DNA of 64,000 nt from Oxalobacter sp. (GTDB taxonomy: Bacteria; Pseudomonadota; Gammaproteobacteria; Burkholderiales; Burkholderiaceae_D): contig JAHAYL010000004.1 of assembly GCA_018384065.1 (NCBI GenBank), forward strand, positions 56,556 to 120,555, in the 5' to 3' direction. The translations under genes and the position numbers were made by a program. A model generated the notes under the pieces. The model ran no database searches. It worked only from the letters and a program-made list of their open reading frames with translations, and was not told where the DNA came from. This document shows positions 49,082-58,302 of the stretch, in pieces. How positions within the stretch are numbered: the stretch's first letter is position 1; each line of letters begins with the position of its first letter.

Positions 49082-50280
49082 TGCAGGAGCAGCCTGTCCA
49101 TTTCAGACGGGCGGGAGAAATCCAGCCCATCTTTGGCAGTCTGCCGCCGCTTGCGCTTTACATCCATATCCCTTGGTGCATCCGGAAATGTCCATACTGT
49201 GATTTCTATTCCAACCGTCTGACTGGTGAACTGGATGAAGATGGTTATATCGCAGTCCTGCAGCGGGATATCGAACAGGCATTGCCCCTGATTTGGGGAC
49301 GCCGGATCATCAGCATCTTCATCGGCGGGGGCACCCCCAGCCTGTTCTCAGCAGCAGGCATTGACAGGCTGCTGTCGATTGTCCGTTCGCTACTGCCGGT
49401 TATGCCGGATGCCGAGATTTCGATGGAAGCAAATCCCGGCACTTTTGAGATTGAGAAATTCAAGGCATACCGTGACACGGGCATTAACCGCCTGTCCATC
49501 GGTATCCAGAGCTTCAATCCCGGCCATCTTCAGGCGCTGGGCAGGATACATGGCAGGGAAGAGGCACTGACAGCCGCAAAGACCGCCCGCCAATGGTTCG
49601 ACCAGGTGAACCTTGACCTGATGGTCGGTCTGCCGGGGCAGACATTGGAACAGTTCCAGCAGGATGTCCAGACGGCCGTTGCCTGTGATCCGACACACCT
49701 TTCCCTCTATCAACTGACGATTGAACCGAATACCCCATTCGCCGTCCATCCACCTGTATTACCTGATGAAGATGTCTTGGACAGCATGCAACAATGGATG
49801 GAACAGGCTTTGCCTGACATGGGGTTCCAGCATTACGAAGTCTCTGCATGGGCAAAACCGGGTTGCCAATGCCAGCACAACAGCAATTACTGGCTGTATG
49901 GGGACTATCTGGGCATCGGTGCTGCAGCCCATTCCAAAATCACCCTGCCAGACGGAAAAATCATCCGCCGGATGTGCGTGCGTAATCCGGGTGCCTACAT
50001 GGTGGGGGATGAAGCTGGCAAAACCCCTTTTGAAGAAGCCTTTGAGGTTTCGGTTGATGACCGGCGTTTTGAATTCATGATGAATGCCCTGCGTTTCGTC
50101 AACGGCTTCCCAACCCGCCTGTTTGAAGAACGGACAGGACTCCCCTTGGCTTCCATCAGTGAGCCATTGCAGCTCGCCGAATCCAAGAACTTGTTGAAAG
50201 TCACTCCTGCCACCATCTGTCCGACACCATTGGGTATGCGTTTCCTGAACGACCTCCAGGAAATTTTCCTGCCGGATTGA
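49078..50280 (+). CDS. hemW: radical SAM heme chaperone HemW
   Basis: HemW is a CPO3-like radical SAM protein now considered a heme chaperone for respiratory enzymes. The 400-aa protein has the cluster motif CIRKCPYC (CX3CX2C), the GGGTPSLFS SAM-binding loop and the HemW C-terminal domain (DDRRFEFMMNALR). The Cys after the core motif that marks HemN is absent. It is the last gene of rph-rdgB-hemW; an AT-rich region follows. Confidence 0.95.
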   Translation: MMQEQPVHFRRAGEIQPIFGSLPPLALYIHIPWCIRKCPYCDFYSNRLTGELDEDGYIAVLQRDIEQALPLIWGRRIISIFIGGGTPSLFSAAGIDRLLSIVRSLLPVMPDAEISMEANPGTFEIEKFKAYRDTGINRLSIGIQSFNPGHLQALGRIHGREEALTAAKTARQWFDQVNLDLMVGLPGQTLEQFQQDVQTAVACDPTHLSLYQLTIEPNTPFAVHPPVLPDEDVLDSMQQWMEQALPDMGFQHYEVSAWAKPGCQCQHNSNYWLYGDYLGIGAAAHSKITLPDGKIIRRMCVRNPGAYMVGDEAGKTPFEEAFEVSVDDRRFEFMMNALRFVNGFPTRLFEERTGLPLASISEPLQLAESKNLLKVTPATICPTPLGMRFLNDLQEIFLPD

Positions 50281-50421
50281 TGATGTTTTAATTTCTTTAT
50301 AATTCTATTTAAATCAATAGATTATTGATATAAATTTCAAGTAATTTATGAAATAATTTTCTGCCTATTTATCAAGAAAATCCTGCGGTAAGCAGACAGT
50401 TCCTTTCAGGGAAGGCTGAAA

Positions 50422-50451
50422 TTTTACCACCGTAAAATTTACCACGGTAAA
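50422..50451 (+). promoter_or_regulatory. tandem operator-like palindromes upstream of the secreted hydrolase
   Basis: TTTTACCACCGTAAAA (50422-50437) and TTTACCACGGTAAA (50438-50451) are two adjacent inverted repeats with the same TTTACC half-site, about 120 bp before the hydrolase start. Abutting copies on nearly the same face suggest cooperative binding by a dimeric repressor such as TetR or MarR type. No regulator gene is adjacent. The rest of the 50281-50569 spacer is AT-rich and shows nothing else I can name. Confidence 0.55.
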
Positions 50452-50569
50452 AAAGTGAAAGCGGGCATCCTGTTATTGGAACGCTTCCATTCATTTACAG
50501 CAGGGGCGTAATCGTTCAGAATCAGAATAATCTACAGATGGGACTGAAAATGGAAAACAGGAGCCCAAG

Positions 50570-51433
50570 ATGAAAAAAATCCTCAGTGCGTTGCTGTTGT
50601 GTGCGGCTGTCAGTTTCCCGGCATATGGCCAGGGTGTCCATTATTTCGGGCAGACAGACCAGGATACTGTCAGTCAGGTGCCGTATGGCAACAATGTGGT
50701 CGCTGGGCATTTTGTGAAAGCTGGTGATGCCCGCATCTATTATGAGGTCTATGGCAAAGGGGAACCGGTGCTGGTGCTGCATGGCGGCGGGGTCGGCTGT
50801 ACTTATGAGATGGGACGGTTCATCGATGAGCTTGCCAAAGACCATCTGGTCATCGCGCCGTCAACACGGGGGCATGGAAAATCTGAGATTGGCGTGAAAC
50901 CGATTACCTATGCACAGAAGGCGGAAGACATGATGGCGGCAGTCAATCAGATCACGAAGAAACCGATGGTGATCCTGGGGTTCTCGGATGGTGCCTATAC
51001 GGCTTATAAGATTGCTGCGATGTATCCGGACCGGATCAGGAAGATTGTGGCAAGCGGGGCAGGGGAGAATGTGCCTGGGCTACGGAAGATTCCGATGGCT
51101 AAGCTGGCGGATTTTGCCGCATTGGATAAACGGTTCATTGATGAGAAGGTTGCGCTGTGTCCTGAACCGGATAAGTTGCAGGATTATTTGGACCGTTATT
51201 TCGCGTTCTTCAATCAGGAGGCCATCAGCAAGGCACTGTTCAACAGCATCAAATGTCCTGTTCTGCTCATTGCCGGGGAAAAGGATGCCAATGCGCCTTT
51301 GGATACGGTCATCAGCGCCTATAAGATGATGCCCAACGCACAGCTGGCAATCATCGCCGATGCGCCGCATCAGGCTTTCATCATGAACTTTGAGGCGGTC
51401 TGGGCGAATGTGAAGCCGTTCCTGAAGGATTGA
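50570..51433 (+). CDS. exported alpha/beta hydrolase
   Basis: The 287-aa protein has a signal peptide (MKKILSALLLCAAVSFPAYG), so it acts in the periplasm or outside. The core shows VLVLHGGG (oxyanion loop), the nucleophile elbow GFSDGAY, the acid in GEKDANAP and the His in DAPHQAF, a complete catalytic triad. The substrate cannot be told from sequence; relatives include esterases and proline iminopeptidase-like enzymes. The next gene starts 17 bp on and probably shares its transcript, which may be controlled by the upstream tandem palindromes. Confidence 0.88.
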   Translation: MKKILSALLLCAAVSFPAYGQGVHYFGQTDQDTVSQVPYGNNVVAGHFVKAGDARIYYEVYGKGEPVLVLHGGGVGCTYEMGRFIDELAKDHLVIAPSTRGHGKSEIGVKPITYAQKAEDMMAAVNQITKKPMVILGFSDGAYTAYKIAAMYPDRIRKIVASGAGENVPGLRKIPMAKLADFAALDKRFIDEKVALCPEPDKLQDYLDRYFAFFNQEAISKALFNSIKCPVLLIAGEKDANAPLDTVISAYKMMPNAQLAIIADAPHQAFIMNFEAVWANVKPFLKD

Positions 51434-51450
51434 TAGGGGAAACAGATAGG

Positions 51451-51978
51451 ATGAAAAAAAGTTTGGTTGCCATTGCTGCTGCACTGGCAGGTATTTCGAT
51501 GACAGCATGCAATGCAGGGCAACCATCAGCACCAAAGGCAGGTGCTGCCAATCAGGAAAGGACGGTTCAGAAGATGGCTTCCCATGAAAACACCGCACAG
51601 TCAACTGCGTTTGTTGCCAAGGACAAAGCAGTCCGGAAGATGGCTCTCGGTACCGGGGATTTGAACTTTACCTTTGATACGGAAGACAATGAGACGGTCA
51701 GGGCATTGGCAGGCAGGTTTCCGCTGAAGTTGAAGATGTCTGACCTGAATGGCAACGAGAAGTATGCCTATCTGCCTGAACCATTGCCTGCCAAGCCGGA
51801 AAGTGTCGGCAGGATAAGGGCAGGGGATGTGATGCTTTTCGGTGACAACTGCCTGGTGGTTTTCTATAAGGATTTCGAGACATCATTCCGTTATACCAGG
51901 ATTGGTCATATCGAGAACGGGGTTTTACTTGTGGAAGCCTTGGGAACAGGCGATGTTGAAGTGACACTTGGCAGGTAA
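51451..51978 (+). CDS. lipoprotein with cyclophilin-like fold domain
   Basis: The 175-aa product starts with a lipoprotein signal (MKKSLVAIAAALAGISMTAC, lipid Cys at residue 20). A low-complexity linker (about 21-65) follows. The C-terminal domain (LNFTFDTEDNETVRALAGRFP, MSDLNGNEKYAYLPEPLP, GDVMLFGDNCLVVFYKDFETSFRYTRIG) has the features of the cyclophilin-like family of uncharacterised proteins. Peptidyl-prolyl isomerase activity is not implied. I start at ATG 51451 rather than the upstream TTG 51430. A strong terminator follows. Confidence 0.85.
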   Translation: MKKSLVAIAAALAGISMTACNAGQPSAPKAGAANQERTVQKMASHENTAQSTAFVAKDKAVRKMALGTGDLNFTFDTEDNETVRALAGRFPLKLKMSDLNGNEKYAYLPEPLPAKPESVGRIRAGDVMLFGDNCLVVFYKDFETSFRYTRIGHIENGVLLVEALGTGDVEVTLGR

Positions 51979-51998
51979 ACAGCCTGTATCCATCATAG

Positions 51999-52027
51999 AA
52001 AACGGCTGGAGGTTATCCAGCCGTTTT
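51999..52027. terminator. bidirectional terminator after the lipoprotein gene
   Basis: AAAACGGCTGGA and TCCAGCCGTTTT form a perfect 12-bp stem with a 5-base loop, between convergent genes. Confidence 0.85.
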
Positions 52028-52046
52028 GGTCACCAGAAGGGGAATC

Positions 52047-53129
52047 CTACTCTGTGGTGATGGCGATTTTCAGGACACCGTCACGGGCATTGGCGAACAG
52101 GTCATAGGCTTCTTCAATCTGGTCGAGTTTGAAGCGGTGTGTGACCAGCTGCTGGGTATCGACCCGTCCGCTCTGGACGACATTGAGCAGCCGGCGCATC
52201 CGTTCTTTGCCGCCTGGGCAGAGTGTGGTGACGATTGCCTGGTCTGCCAGACCGGCAGCAAACGCATCACCCGGTACGGTCACACCACCTGAATAGACCC
52301 CGAGGCTGGACAGGACGCCGCCCGGTTTCAATACTCGCAGGCAGCTTTCAAAGGTGCCTTGGGTGCCCAATGCCTCGATGGCGACATCAACGCCCTGGCC
52401 ATTGGTGATTTTCATGATTTCTTCAATCGGGTCTTTTTCACGGAAGTTGATGGTGATGTCTGCCCCCATGCGTTTCGAGATGGCGAGCCGTTCCGGGATG
52501 CCGTCAACAGTGATGATCCGGGTAGCGCCCCTCAATTTGGCGCCTGCGGTGGCGCAGAGGCCGATGGGACCCTGCGCAAAGACGACGACAGTATCACCGA
52601 TTTTGACGCGGCCGCTTTCAGCGCCGGAAAAGCCGGTACTCATGATGTCTGGGCACATCAAGACCTGTTCATCGGTCAGGTCATCAGGGATGGGTTCCAT
52701 GTTTGCCATCGCATCTGGCACCAGCAGGTATTCTGCCTGACAGCCGTCAATGGTGTTGCCGAATTTCCAGCCACCTATCGCTTTCCAGCCGTAGGCTCCC
52801 AGCCCGTTGTTCCCACATTGGGAAGGGTGGTTGTCAAGGCAGGCATAGCAGTGCCCACAGGGGGTGATTGCCCCGACGATGACACGTTGGCCAATCTGGT
52901 ATCCAGTGACACCGGCACCGAGTTCGGTGATGACACCGACGGGTTCATGGCCGATGATCAGACCGGGTTTGACGGGGTATTCGCCCTTGAGGATGTGGAC
53001 ATCGGTCCCACAGATGGTGGTTGTGGTGACTTTGATGACGGCTTGGCCGGGACCGGCCTTGGGAATGGGCTTTTCATCGAGGATGATCTGCCCGGGTTTG
53101 ACGTATACGGCTGCTTTCATGGTACCCAT
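52047..53129 (-). CDS. zinc-dependent alcohol dehydrogenase family protein
   Basis: This is a medium-chain dehydrogenase of 360 aa. Catalytic zinc ligands are Cys40 (ICGTDVH) and His61-Glu62 (GHEPVG). The loop CGHCYACLDNHPSQC supplies four Cys for a structural zinc. The Rossmann motif is GPIGLCA, and the Asp after it (TVDG) points to NAD. The GNTIDGCQAEY segment and the CPDIMSTGF motif recall isopropanol or secondary alcohol dehydrogenases, but the substrate is uncertain. The start is ATG 53129, with GGAGG seven bases upstream; MKAAV at 53120 is an alternative. It stands alone. Confidence 0.9.
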   Translation of the reverse strand: MGTMKAAVYVKPGQIILDEKPIPKAGPGQAVIKVTTTTICGTDVHILKGEYPVKPGLIIGHEPVGVITELGAGVTGYQIGQRVIVGAITPCGHCYACLDNHPSQCGNNGLGAYGWKAIGGWKFGNTIDGCQAEYLLVPDAMANMEPIPDDLTDEQVLMCPDIMSTGFSGAESGRVKIGDTVVVFAQGPIGLCATAGAKLRGATRIITVDGIPERLAISKRMGADITINFREKDPIEEIMKITNGQGVDVAIEALGTQGTFESCLRVLKPGGVLSSLGVYSGGVTVPGDAFAAGLADQAIVTTLCPGGKERMRRLLNVVQSGRVDTQQLVTHRFKLDQIEEAYDLFANARDGVLKIAITTE

Positions 53130-53162
53130 AGACTTTCCTCCATATCAAGATAGATGCTATTG

Positions 53163-53245
53163 TGTGCCGGCAGTCAGGGATACCGGCACAGAAAGACCAA
53201 CAGGGGCATGCTGTGTTCCTGCTTCTGCCGGTATTCCGGTCAAGG
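53163..53245. repeat. possible degenerate intergenic dyad repeat
   Basis: TGTGCCGG and CCGGCACA (53163-53170, 53183-53190) form an 8-bp stem. The flank, read on the minus strand, resembles the common 'CCCGC..GCGGGAATCCAG' intergenic repeats of betaproteobacteria. The similarity is loose. The rest of the 218-bp spacer between adh and rmuC holds no gene that I can support. Confidence 0.3.
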
Positions 53246-53347
53246 AGCGGAACGGAAAACCAATGCCTTCATTGGGTAGATTACCTTGCCTGATGCCAGG
53301 TGTCCAGAAGGGATATCCTTGATTGAAAGGAAAAAATTGGCATGGGG

Positions 53348-55024
53348 TCAAGCGTCCCTGTCTTCCCCGTCTGTTTCAGTCTCTTCAATATCGGCATCGA
53401 CAGTATCCAGCCCCAGTAACGGAACACTTTGGTTGGCAGGCAGTTCTTCGACAGAACGGAGCCGGCGGTCCATCGCGCGGGTGCGCACCTCAGCCTTCTC
53501 GATGTTCTTGGTGACCCGTTCAAGGGCTTTTTTCGTGTTTGCCAGCACATCACCGAATTTGCCGAACTCTGTCTTGACTGCACCAAGGATCTGCCAGACT
53601 TCTGAAGAGCGTTTTTCAATGGCAAGTGTCTTGAAGCCCATCTGGAGGCTGTTGAGCAGTGCAGTCAGGGTGGAAGGTCCAGCGATATTGATACGGTATT
53701 TGCGTTGGATGTTGTCTGCGAGCCCTGGCCGTCTGACTGCTTCGGCATAGAGTCCTTCTGTCGGCAGGAACATCAGGCCGAAATCGGTGGTGAATGGTGC
53801 AGACAGGTATTTCTCGGATATGGTCTTTGCCTGGGTTTCCAACGCGTTTTCCAGTTCTTTGCCAGCAACGGCAACGCCCGCTGCATCGCCAGCTTCAGAA
53901 GCCTGGACAAGGCGTTCGTACTGTTCTTTCGGGAATTTAGCGTCAATCGGCAGCCAGACGGGATTGTCCTGGTTGCCTTTGCCAGGCAGTTTGATTGCAT
54001 ATTCAACAAAAGCCCCAGATCCGGGGATGGTTTCAACGTTTTTCTGGTACTGGCCTGCTGTCAGCATCTGTTCCAGGATCATGCCCAGCTGGACTTCGCC
54101 CCAGGTACCACGGGTTTTCACATTCGTCAGGACACGTTTCAGGTCACCGACACCCTGTGCCAGCTGGGTCATTTCACCCAAGCTCTTATGGACGTTCTCA
54201 AGACGTTCAGAGACCAGACGGAAGGATTCGCCCAGACGCTGTTCCAGTGTGTCATGCAGTTTTTCATCGACGGTTTTGCGCATTTCATCGAGTTTGGTGG
54301 CATTGTCCTGCTGCATCTGGGTGATTTTTGTTTCCAGGGTGTTGCGTACTTCTGTGATGCCTTTCCGGTTGGTTTCCGCCATGGTGTTGAGCGATTCCTG
54401 GACAGATGCCCTGAGGGTGTTCATGCTGTCAGCCTGTTCTTTACGGGCAGTTGCAGAGGTCTCTGTGAAGGCTTTCCGCATGGTTTCCAGCTTTTCGTCA
54501 TGGGAGGCGGTCAGTTTTTCAAGGTTCGAAGCAAAGAAGCCAAGTTTTTCTGCGTTGTCAGTCTGAAGGGAAACAATCTTGTCTTCCAATGTCTGGCGGA
54601 TATCGTTCAGCCGGTTGTTGTTGGCGGTGGTGATGTTCTGGAACGATTCGTTGATGGCTGTGTTCATCTGTCCCAGTGTTGACTGCTGTTCCTGACGGGA
54701 TTGGGATGCCGAGTTTGTCAGTGATTCACGCAGCTGCTCGATTTTTGCCGAGTAGGTTGATTCAAAGGTTTTCAGCCGCTGGTCCTGTGCGGAGAGCTGG
54801 GTGTTCACGACCTGCTGGAGGTTTGTCAGCTGTCCTGCCAGTTCAACCCGGTTCCCCCTTGCCTCGGTCTGCAGGTGCTGCTGTATCTGCTGGATGATTT
54901 CAGTCTGTACTTTCTGGAGCTCCGTTTCAGACAGCCTGTCCTTGGACTGGCGGAGCAGGATGAAGATGAGGATGACCAGCAGGATCAGGCAGATGCCGGA
55001 CAGGATGATCGGGAGGATGGACAT
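53348..55024 (-). CDS. rmuC: DNA recombination protein RmuC
   Basis: RmuC is a predicted nuclease-fold protein that limits recombination at inverted repeats. The 558-aa protein has an N-terminal membrane anchor (residues 4-24), a long coiled coil (about 30-260) and a C-terminal RmuC domain with GTWGEVQLGMILEQML, LPIDAKFPKEQYERL and FLPTEGLYAEA. The start is ATG 55024, with AAGGAA upstream. It is divergent from prfA. Confidence 0.94.
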   Translation of the reverse strand: MSILPIILSGICLILLVILIFILLRQSKDRLSETELQKVQTEIIQQIQQHLQTEARGNRVELAGQLTNLQQVVNTQLSAQDQRLKTFESTYSAKIEQLRESLTNSASQSRQEQQSTLGQMNTAINESFQNITTANNNRLNDIRQTLEDKIVSLQTDNAEKLGFFASNLEKLTASHDEKLETMRKAFTETSATARKEQADSMNTLRASVQESLNTMAETNRKGITEVRNTLETKITQMQQDNATKLDEMRKTVDEKLHDTLEQRLGESFRLVSERLENVHKSLGEMTQLAQGVGDLKRVLTNVKTRGTWGEVQLGMILEQMLTAGQYQKNVETIPGSGAFVEYAIKLPGKGNQDNPVWLPIDAKFPKEQYERLVQASEAGDAAGVAVAGKELENALETQAKTISEKYLSAPFTTDFGLMFLPTEGLYAEAVRRPGLADNIQRKYRINIAGPSTLTALLNSLQMGFKTLAIEKRSSEVWQILGAVKTEFGKFGDVLANTKKALERVTKNIEKAEVRTRAMDRRLRSVEELPANQSVPLLGLDTVDADIEETETDGEDRDA

Positions 55025-55119
55025 AGCGGTTTCCTTGAAGAAAATATGGATGCCTTAATGGTCTCACATTTATAATGCTGTTTTACCGTATTTCTTGATT
55101 TTGTGCGACATAAATGACG

Positions 55120-56202
55120 ATGAAACCGACAATGCTGGCACGGCTGGAGAACCTGTCCAACCGGCTGACGGAAATCAATGAGCTTCTGACTTTACCGGAA
55201 GTCATTGCCAAGCAGGAACAGTTCCGTAAGCTGAACAAGGAACATGCTGAACTGTCCCCGGTTGTCGCACTGTTCAATGAATACCAGCAGGTCACCTCGG
55301 ATATCGAAACGGCGGGGGAAATGCTGGCAGACCCTGAAATGAAAGCGTTTGCCCAGCAGGAGATTGAGTCTGGTGAAACGCGGTTGCAGGGGATTGAGAA
55401 TGAACTCCAGATCCTGCTGCTGCCCAAAGACCCGAATGATGAGCGGAATGTCTTCCTGGAAATCCGTGCAGGGACGGGCGGTGATGAATCAGCGCTTTTT
55501 GCCGGGGACCTGCTCCGGATGTATACCCGTTATGCGGAAAAGAACCGCTGGCAGGTGGAAATGGTTTCCTCTTCGATGTCTGACCTCGGTGGGTATAAGG
55601 AAGTCATTGTCAGGCTGTCGGGCGACAGTGTGTATTCCCGGCTGAAGTTTGAATCCGGCGGTCATCGTGTCCAGCGTGTGCCGGTGACTGAGACACAGGG
55701 CAGGGTGCATACGTCTGCCTGTACGGTTGCTGTGATGCCTGAGGCGGATGATGTCAGCGATGTCCAGATCAATCCGGCTGACATCCGCATCGACACTTTC
55801 CGGGCTTCCGGTGCTGGTGGGCAGCATATCAACAAGACGGATTCTGCCGTGCGGATCACCCATCTGCCGACGGGGATTGTGGTGGAATGCCAGGATGACC
55901 GGAGCCAGCATAAGAACAAGGCGCAGGCGCTGCAGGTGCTTGCCGCCCGTATCAAGGACCGGCAGATGCAGGAGCAGCATGCCAAGGAAGCCGCTGAACG
56001 GAAGAGCCTGATCGGTTCTGGTGACCGGAGTGAACGTATCCGGACTTACAACTTCCCCCAGGGGCGTGTGACAGACCACCGTATCAACCTGACGCTTTAC
56101 AAGCTGGAGTTTGTGATGGATGGTGACTTGGATGAACTGCTCAATGCGCTGGCGGCAGAAAGGCAGGCGGAACTGCTGGCTGAAATGGGGGAAACAATCT
56201 AG
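55120..56202 (+). CDS. prfA: peptide chain release factor 1
   Basis: RF1 reads UAA and UAG and triggers peptidyl-tRNA hydrolysis. The 360-aa protein has the codon-recognition tripeptide PVT (in [10 protein letters not shown]) and the catalytic GGQ in [16 protein letters not shown] start at 55120 ([12 protein letters not shown]) by family convention; ATG 55114 lies two codons upstream and no ribosome site decides. It heads prfA-dsbB-prmC-purN-rsmB; PrmC methylates the GGQ glutamine. Confidence 0.97.
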   Translation: MKPTMLARLENLSNRLTEINELLTLPEVIAKQEQFRKLNKEHAELSPVVALFNEYQQVTSDIETAGEMLADPEMKAFAQQEIESGETRLQGIENELQILLLPKDPNDERNVFLEIRAGTGGDESALFAGDLLRMYTRYAEKNRWQVEMVSSSMSDLGGYKEVIVRLSGDSVYSRLKFESGGHRVQRVPVTETQGRVHTSACTVAVMPEADDVSDVQINPADIRIDTFRASGAGGQHINKTDSAVRITHLPTGIVVECQDDRSQHKNKAQALQVLAARIKDRQMQEQHAKEAAERKSLIGSGDRSERIRTYNFPQGRVTDHRINLTLYKLEFVMDGDLDELLNALAAERQAELLAEMGETI

Positions 56203-56246
56203 CAGGCAGGTTTCCTTTTCCTGGCTGCTGTGTGATGGGCATCGTG

Positions 56247-56711
56247 ATGAAACCACGGAATCAGCTGTTTGCAATCAGTATCCTTTGCGCTGGATTCATT
56301 CTGGTGGCATGGTACCTGCAGGTCTTCAAGATGGAACTGCCATGCCCGCTCTGTGTCCTTCAACGGTATGCTTTCATCCTCATCGGCATCTTCTGCCTGC
56401 TGGGGGCTTTTCTGAAGAGGGTCCGGCTGTTTTCAATCCTTGGCAGTCTGACAGCCTTGGTTGGGGCTTACCTGGCTGGTTACCAGCTTTGGGTGATTGC
56501 CCATCCGGTCATCCAATGTGGCAGGGATGCATTGGAAGAGGCTGTGAACAGTTTCTGGCTGGCAAAGGCGATACCTGTGCTGTTCAGGGCAGAAAGCCTG
56601 TGCAGCGATGTCCCAGATACCTTCCTGGTCCTGAATCCGCCACAATGGGCTTTGGTCTGGTTTGTGGTTTTTGCCATTGCCTTGTTCAGGCTGGCACGGC
56701 GGGGTGGTTGA
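56247..56711 (+). CDS. dsbB: disulfide bond formation protein DsbB
   Basis: This inner-membrane quinone reductase re-oxidises DsbA. The 154-aa protein has four membrane segments, the N-terminal CPLC pair (CVLQRYAF context), and a second periplasmic Cys pair (QCGRDALEE and SLCSD). Possible starts are GTG 56232, ATG 56235 and ATG 56247; I use 56247 (MKPRNQLFAIS). It is inserted between prfA and prmC. Confidence 0.92.
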   Translation: MKPRNQLFAISILCAGFILVAWYLQVFKMELPCPLCVLQRYAFILIGIFCLLGAFLKRVRLFSILGSLTALVGAYLAGYQLWVIAHPVIQCGRDALEEAVNSFWLAKAIPVLFRAESLCSDVPDTFLVLNPPQWALVWFVVFAIALFRLARRGG

Positions 56712-57578
56712 TTGAAAGATTTCAGGGATGTTGCCAAGGCAGGTGTCACGGTTGAGGCACTGTTCAGGGCTGCCTGTTTTGATGCATCGGAACTTCGGAT
56801 TCTGTTGGAGCAGGCGACGGGGCTGTCGCGTGTCCAGCAGATTACCCGGTCAGACCATTCCCTGACGGTGGAAGAGGCACAGAAACTGGTTGGATTGCTC
56901 GAACGGCGTGATGCTGGCGAGCCGATTGCCTATATCACAGGAATAAGGGAATTTTTTGGATTGCCGTTCAGGGTATCACCGGATGTGCTGATCCCCCGTC
57001 CAGAAACCGAGCTGCTGGTGGAAAGGGCATTGGCTGTCTTGCCGCATGGGGGAATGTTGGTCGATATGGGGACGGGTTCCGGGGCGGTAGCTGTTTCTGT
57101 TGCCCATGAAAGGCCGGATGCGGTGGTGATGGCAACCGATGTTTCTGAAGCTGCTTTGTCTGTTGCCATGGAGAATGCCAGTCAGATTCTGGGGACTGAT
57201 GGACGGATCCGCTTCTGTCAGGGAAACTGGTTCGAGGCGTTTGATGCAGGGATGTCTTTTGATGTGGTTGTTTCCAATCCGCCTTATATCCATTGCGAAG
57301 ACCGTTATCTGAAAGAAGGTGACCTGCGCTTTGAGCCGGAGAATGCCCTGACGGATGGTGCTGATGGTCTGGCAGCGTTGTCCATACTGGTGGAAGAGGC
57401 TCCGCATTATCTGAAAAACGGTGGCTGGCTGTTGGTGGAGCACGGTTATAATCAGGCAAAGGCAGTCCAGGAAATGCTGGCACAACGGGGATTTACAGCC
57501 GTTCAGAACTGGCGTGACCTGGCAGGCATCGGGCGTGTCAGTGGTGGATGCTGGCGTGAACGGGGTAACGCAGGCTGA
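56712..57578 (+). CDS. prmC: peptide chain release factor N5-glutamine methyltransferase PrmC
   Basis: PrmC methylates the GGQ glutamine of RF1 and RF2. The 288-aa protein has an N-terminal helical domain (YITGIREFFGLPFRVSPDVLIPRPETELLVE) and a SAM domain with DMGTGSGAVAVS and the substrate motif NPPYI. No ATG precedes the conserved region; the TTG at 56712 directly after the dsbB stop is the best start, with GGGGTGG upstream. It follows prfA as in many genomes. Confidence 0.93.
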   Translation: MKDFRDVAKAGVTVEALFRAACFDASELRILLEQATGLSRVQQITRSDHSLTVEEAQKLVGLLERRDAGEPIAYITGIREFFGLPFRVSPDVLIPRPETELLVERALAVLPHGGMLVDMGTGSGAVAVSVAHERPDAVVMATDVSEAALSVAMENASQILGTDGRIRFCQGNWFEAFDAGMSFDVVVSNPPYIHCEDRYLKEGDLRFEPENALTDGADGLAALSILVEEAPHYLKNGGWLLVEHGYNQAKAVQEMLAQRGFTAVQNWRDLAGIGRVSGGCWRERGNAG

Positions 57579-57648
57579 TAGCGCTTGTTGACCAGACAGA
57601 CCGGATGTCATTGGTGGCAGTGGATTGATTTTTTGACGGTAGCAGACA

Positions 57649-58302
57649 ATGAAAAATATCGTGATTCTCATTTCAGGGCGTGGCAGCAACATGCAGACCA
57701 TTGTCCAGAAATGCAAAGCAGAAAAATGGAATGCACGGATCAGAGCGGTCATCAGCAACCGGGCAGATGCAGCTGGCCTGCAGTTTGCAGAGGCAGAGGG
57801 CATCCCAACGGCAGTGGTTTCCCATAAGGGGTATCCTGACCGGGAATCTTATGATGCGGCTTTGATGGCGGCCATTGATGGTTATCAGCCGGATGTGGTT
57901 GTCCTGGCAGGGTTCATGCGCATCCTGACAGCCGGTTTTGTTGAGCATTATATGGGGCGGTTGCTGAATATCCATCCTTCACTGCTGCCGAATTTCCGGG
58001 GACTGCATACCCATCAGCAGGCGATTGATGCAGGGGTCAGGATACATGGTGCGACGGTGCATTTTGTGACGCCGGAACTGGATGGTGGCCCCATCATTGC
58101 GCAGGCAGTGGTGCCGGTCCTGCCGGATGACGATGAGGATACCTTGGCTGACCGTGTCCTCGAACAGGAACACCAGGTCTATCCCCGGGTAGTCAGATGG
58201 GCTGTAGATGGTCTGGTGACGATGGATGGAAATGGCAAGGTGGTATTGGCGCCGGAAGTGGTCAAGCCGTTGGATTATGTCCTGACAGGAGGAGGGCTAT
58301 GA
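57649..58302 (+). CDS. purN: phosphoribosylglycinamide formyltransferase PurN
   Basis: PurN transfers a formyl group from 10-formyl-THF to GAR in purine synthesis. The 217-aa protein has ILISGRGSNMQTI, LAGFMRILT, the catalytic NIHPSLLP (Asn, His) and the Asp in FVTPELDGGPII. It begins at ATG 57649, 70 bp after prmC, and overlaps rsmB by four bases. Confidence 0.96.
   Translation: MKNIVILISGRGSNMQTIVQKCKAEKWNARIRAVISNRADAAGLQFAEAEGIPTAVVSHKGYPDRESYDAALMAAIDGYQPDVVVLAGFMRILTAGFVEHYMGRLLNIHPSLLPNFRGLHTHQQAIDAGVRIHGATVHFVTPELDGGPIIAQAVVPVLPDDDEDTLADRVLEQEHQVYPRVVRWAVDGLVTMDGNGKVVLAPEVVKPLDYVLTGGGL

Noticed and set aside
53157..53351. small minus-strand gene between adh and rmuC
   Set aside because: The translation looks like that of dyad intergenic repeats and there is no ribosome site or family match.
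58197..58298. 34-residue N-terminal extension of RsmB
   Set aside because: It lies wholly inside purN in another frame, while ATG 58299 has a strong Shine-Dalgarno sequence and the usual overlap.
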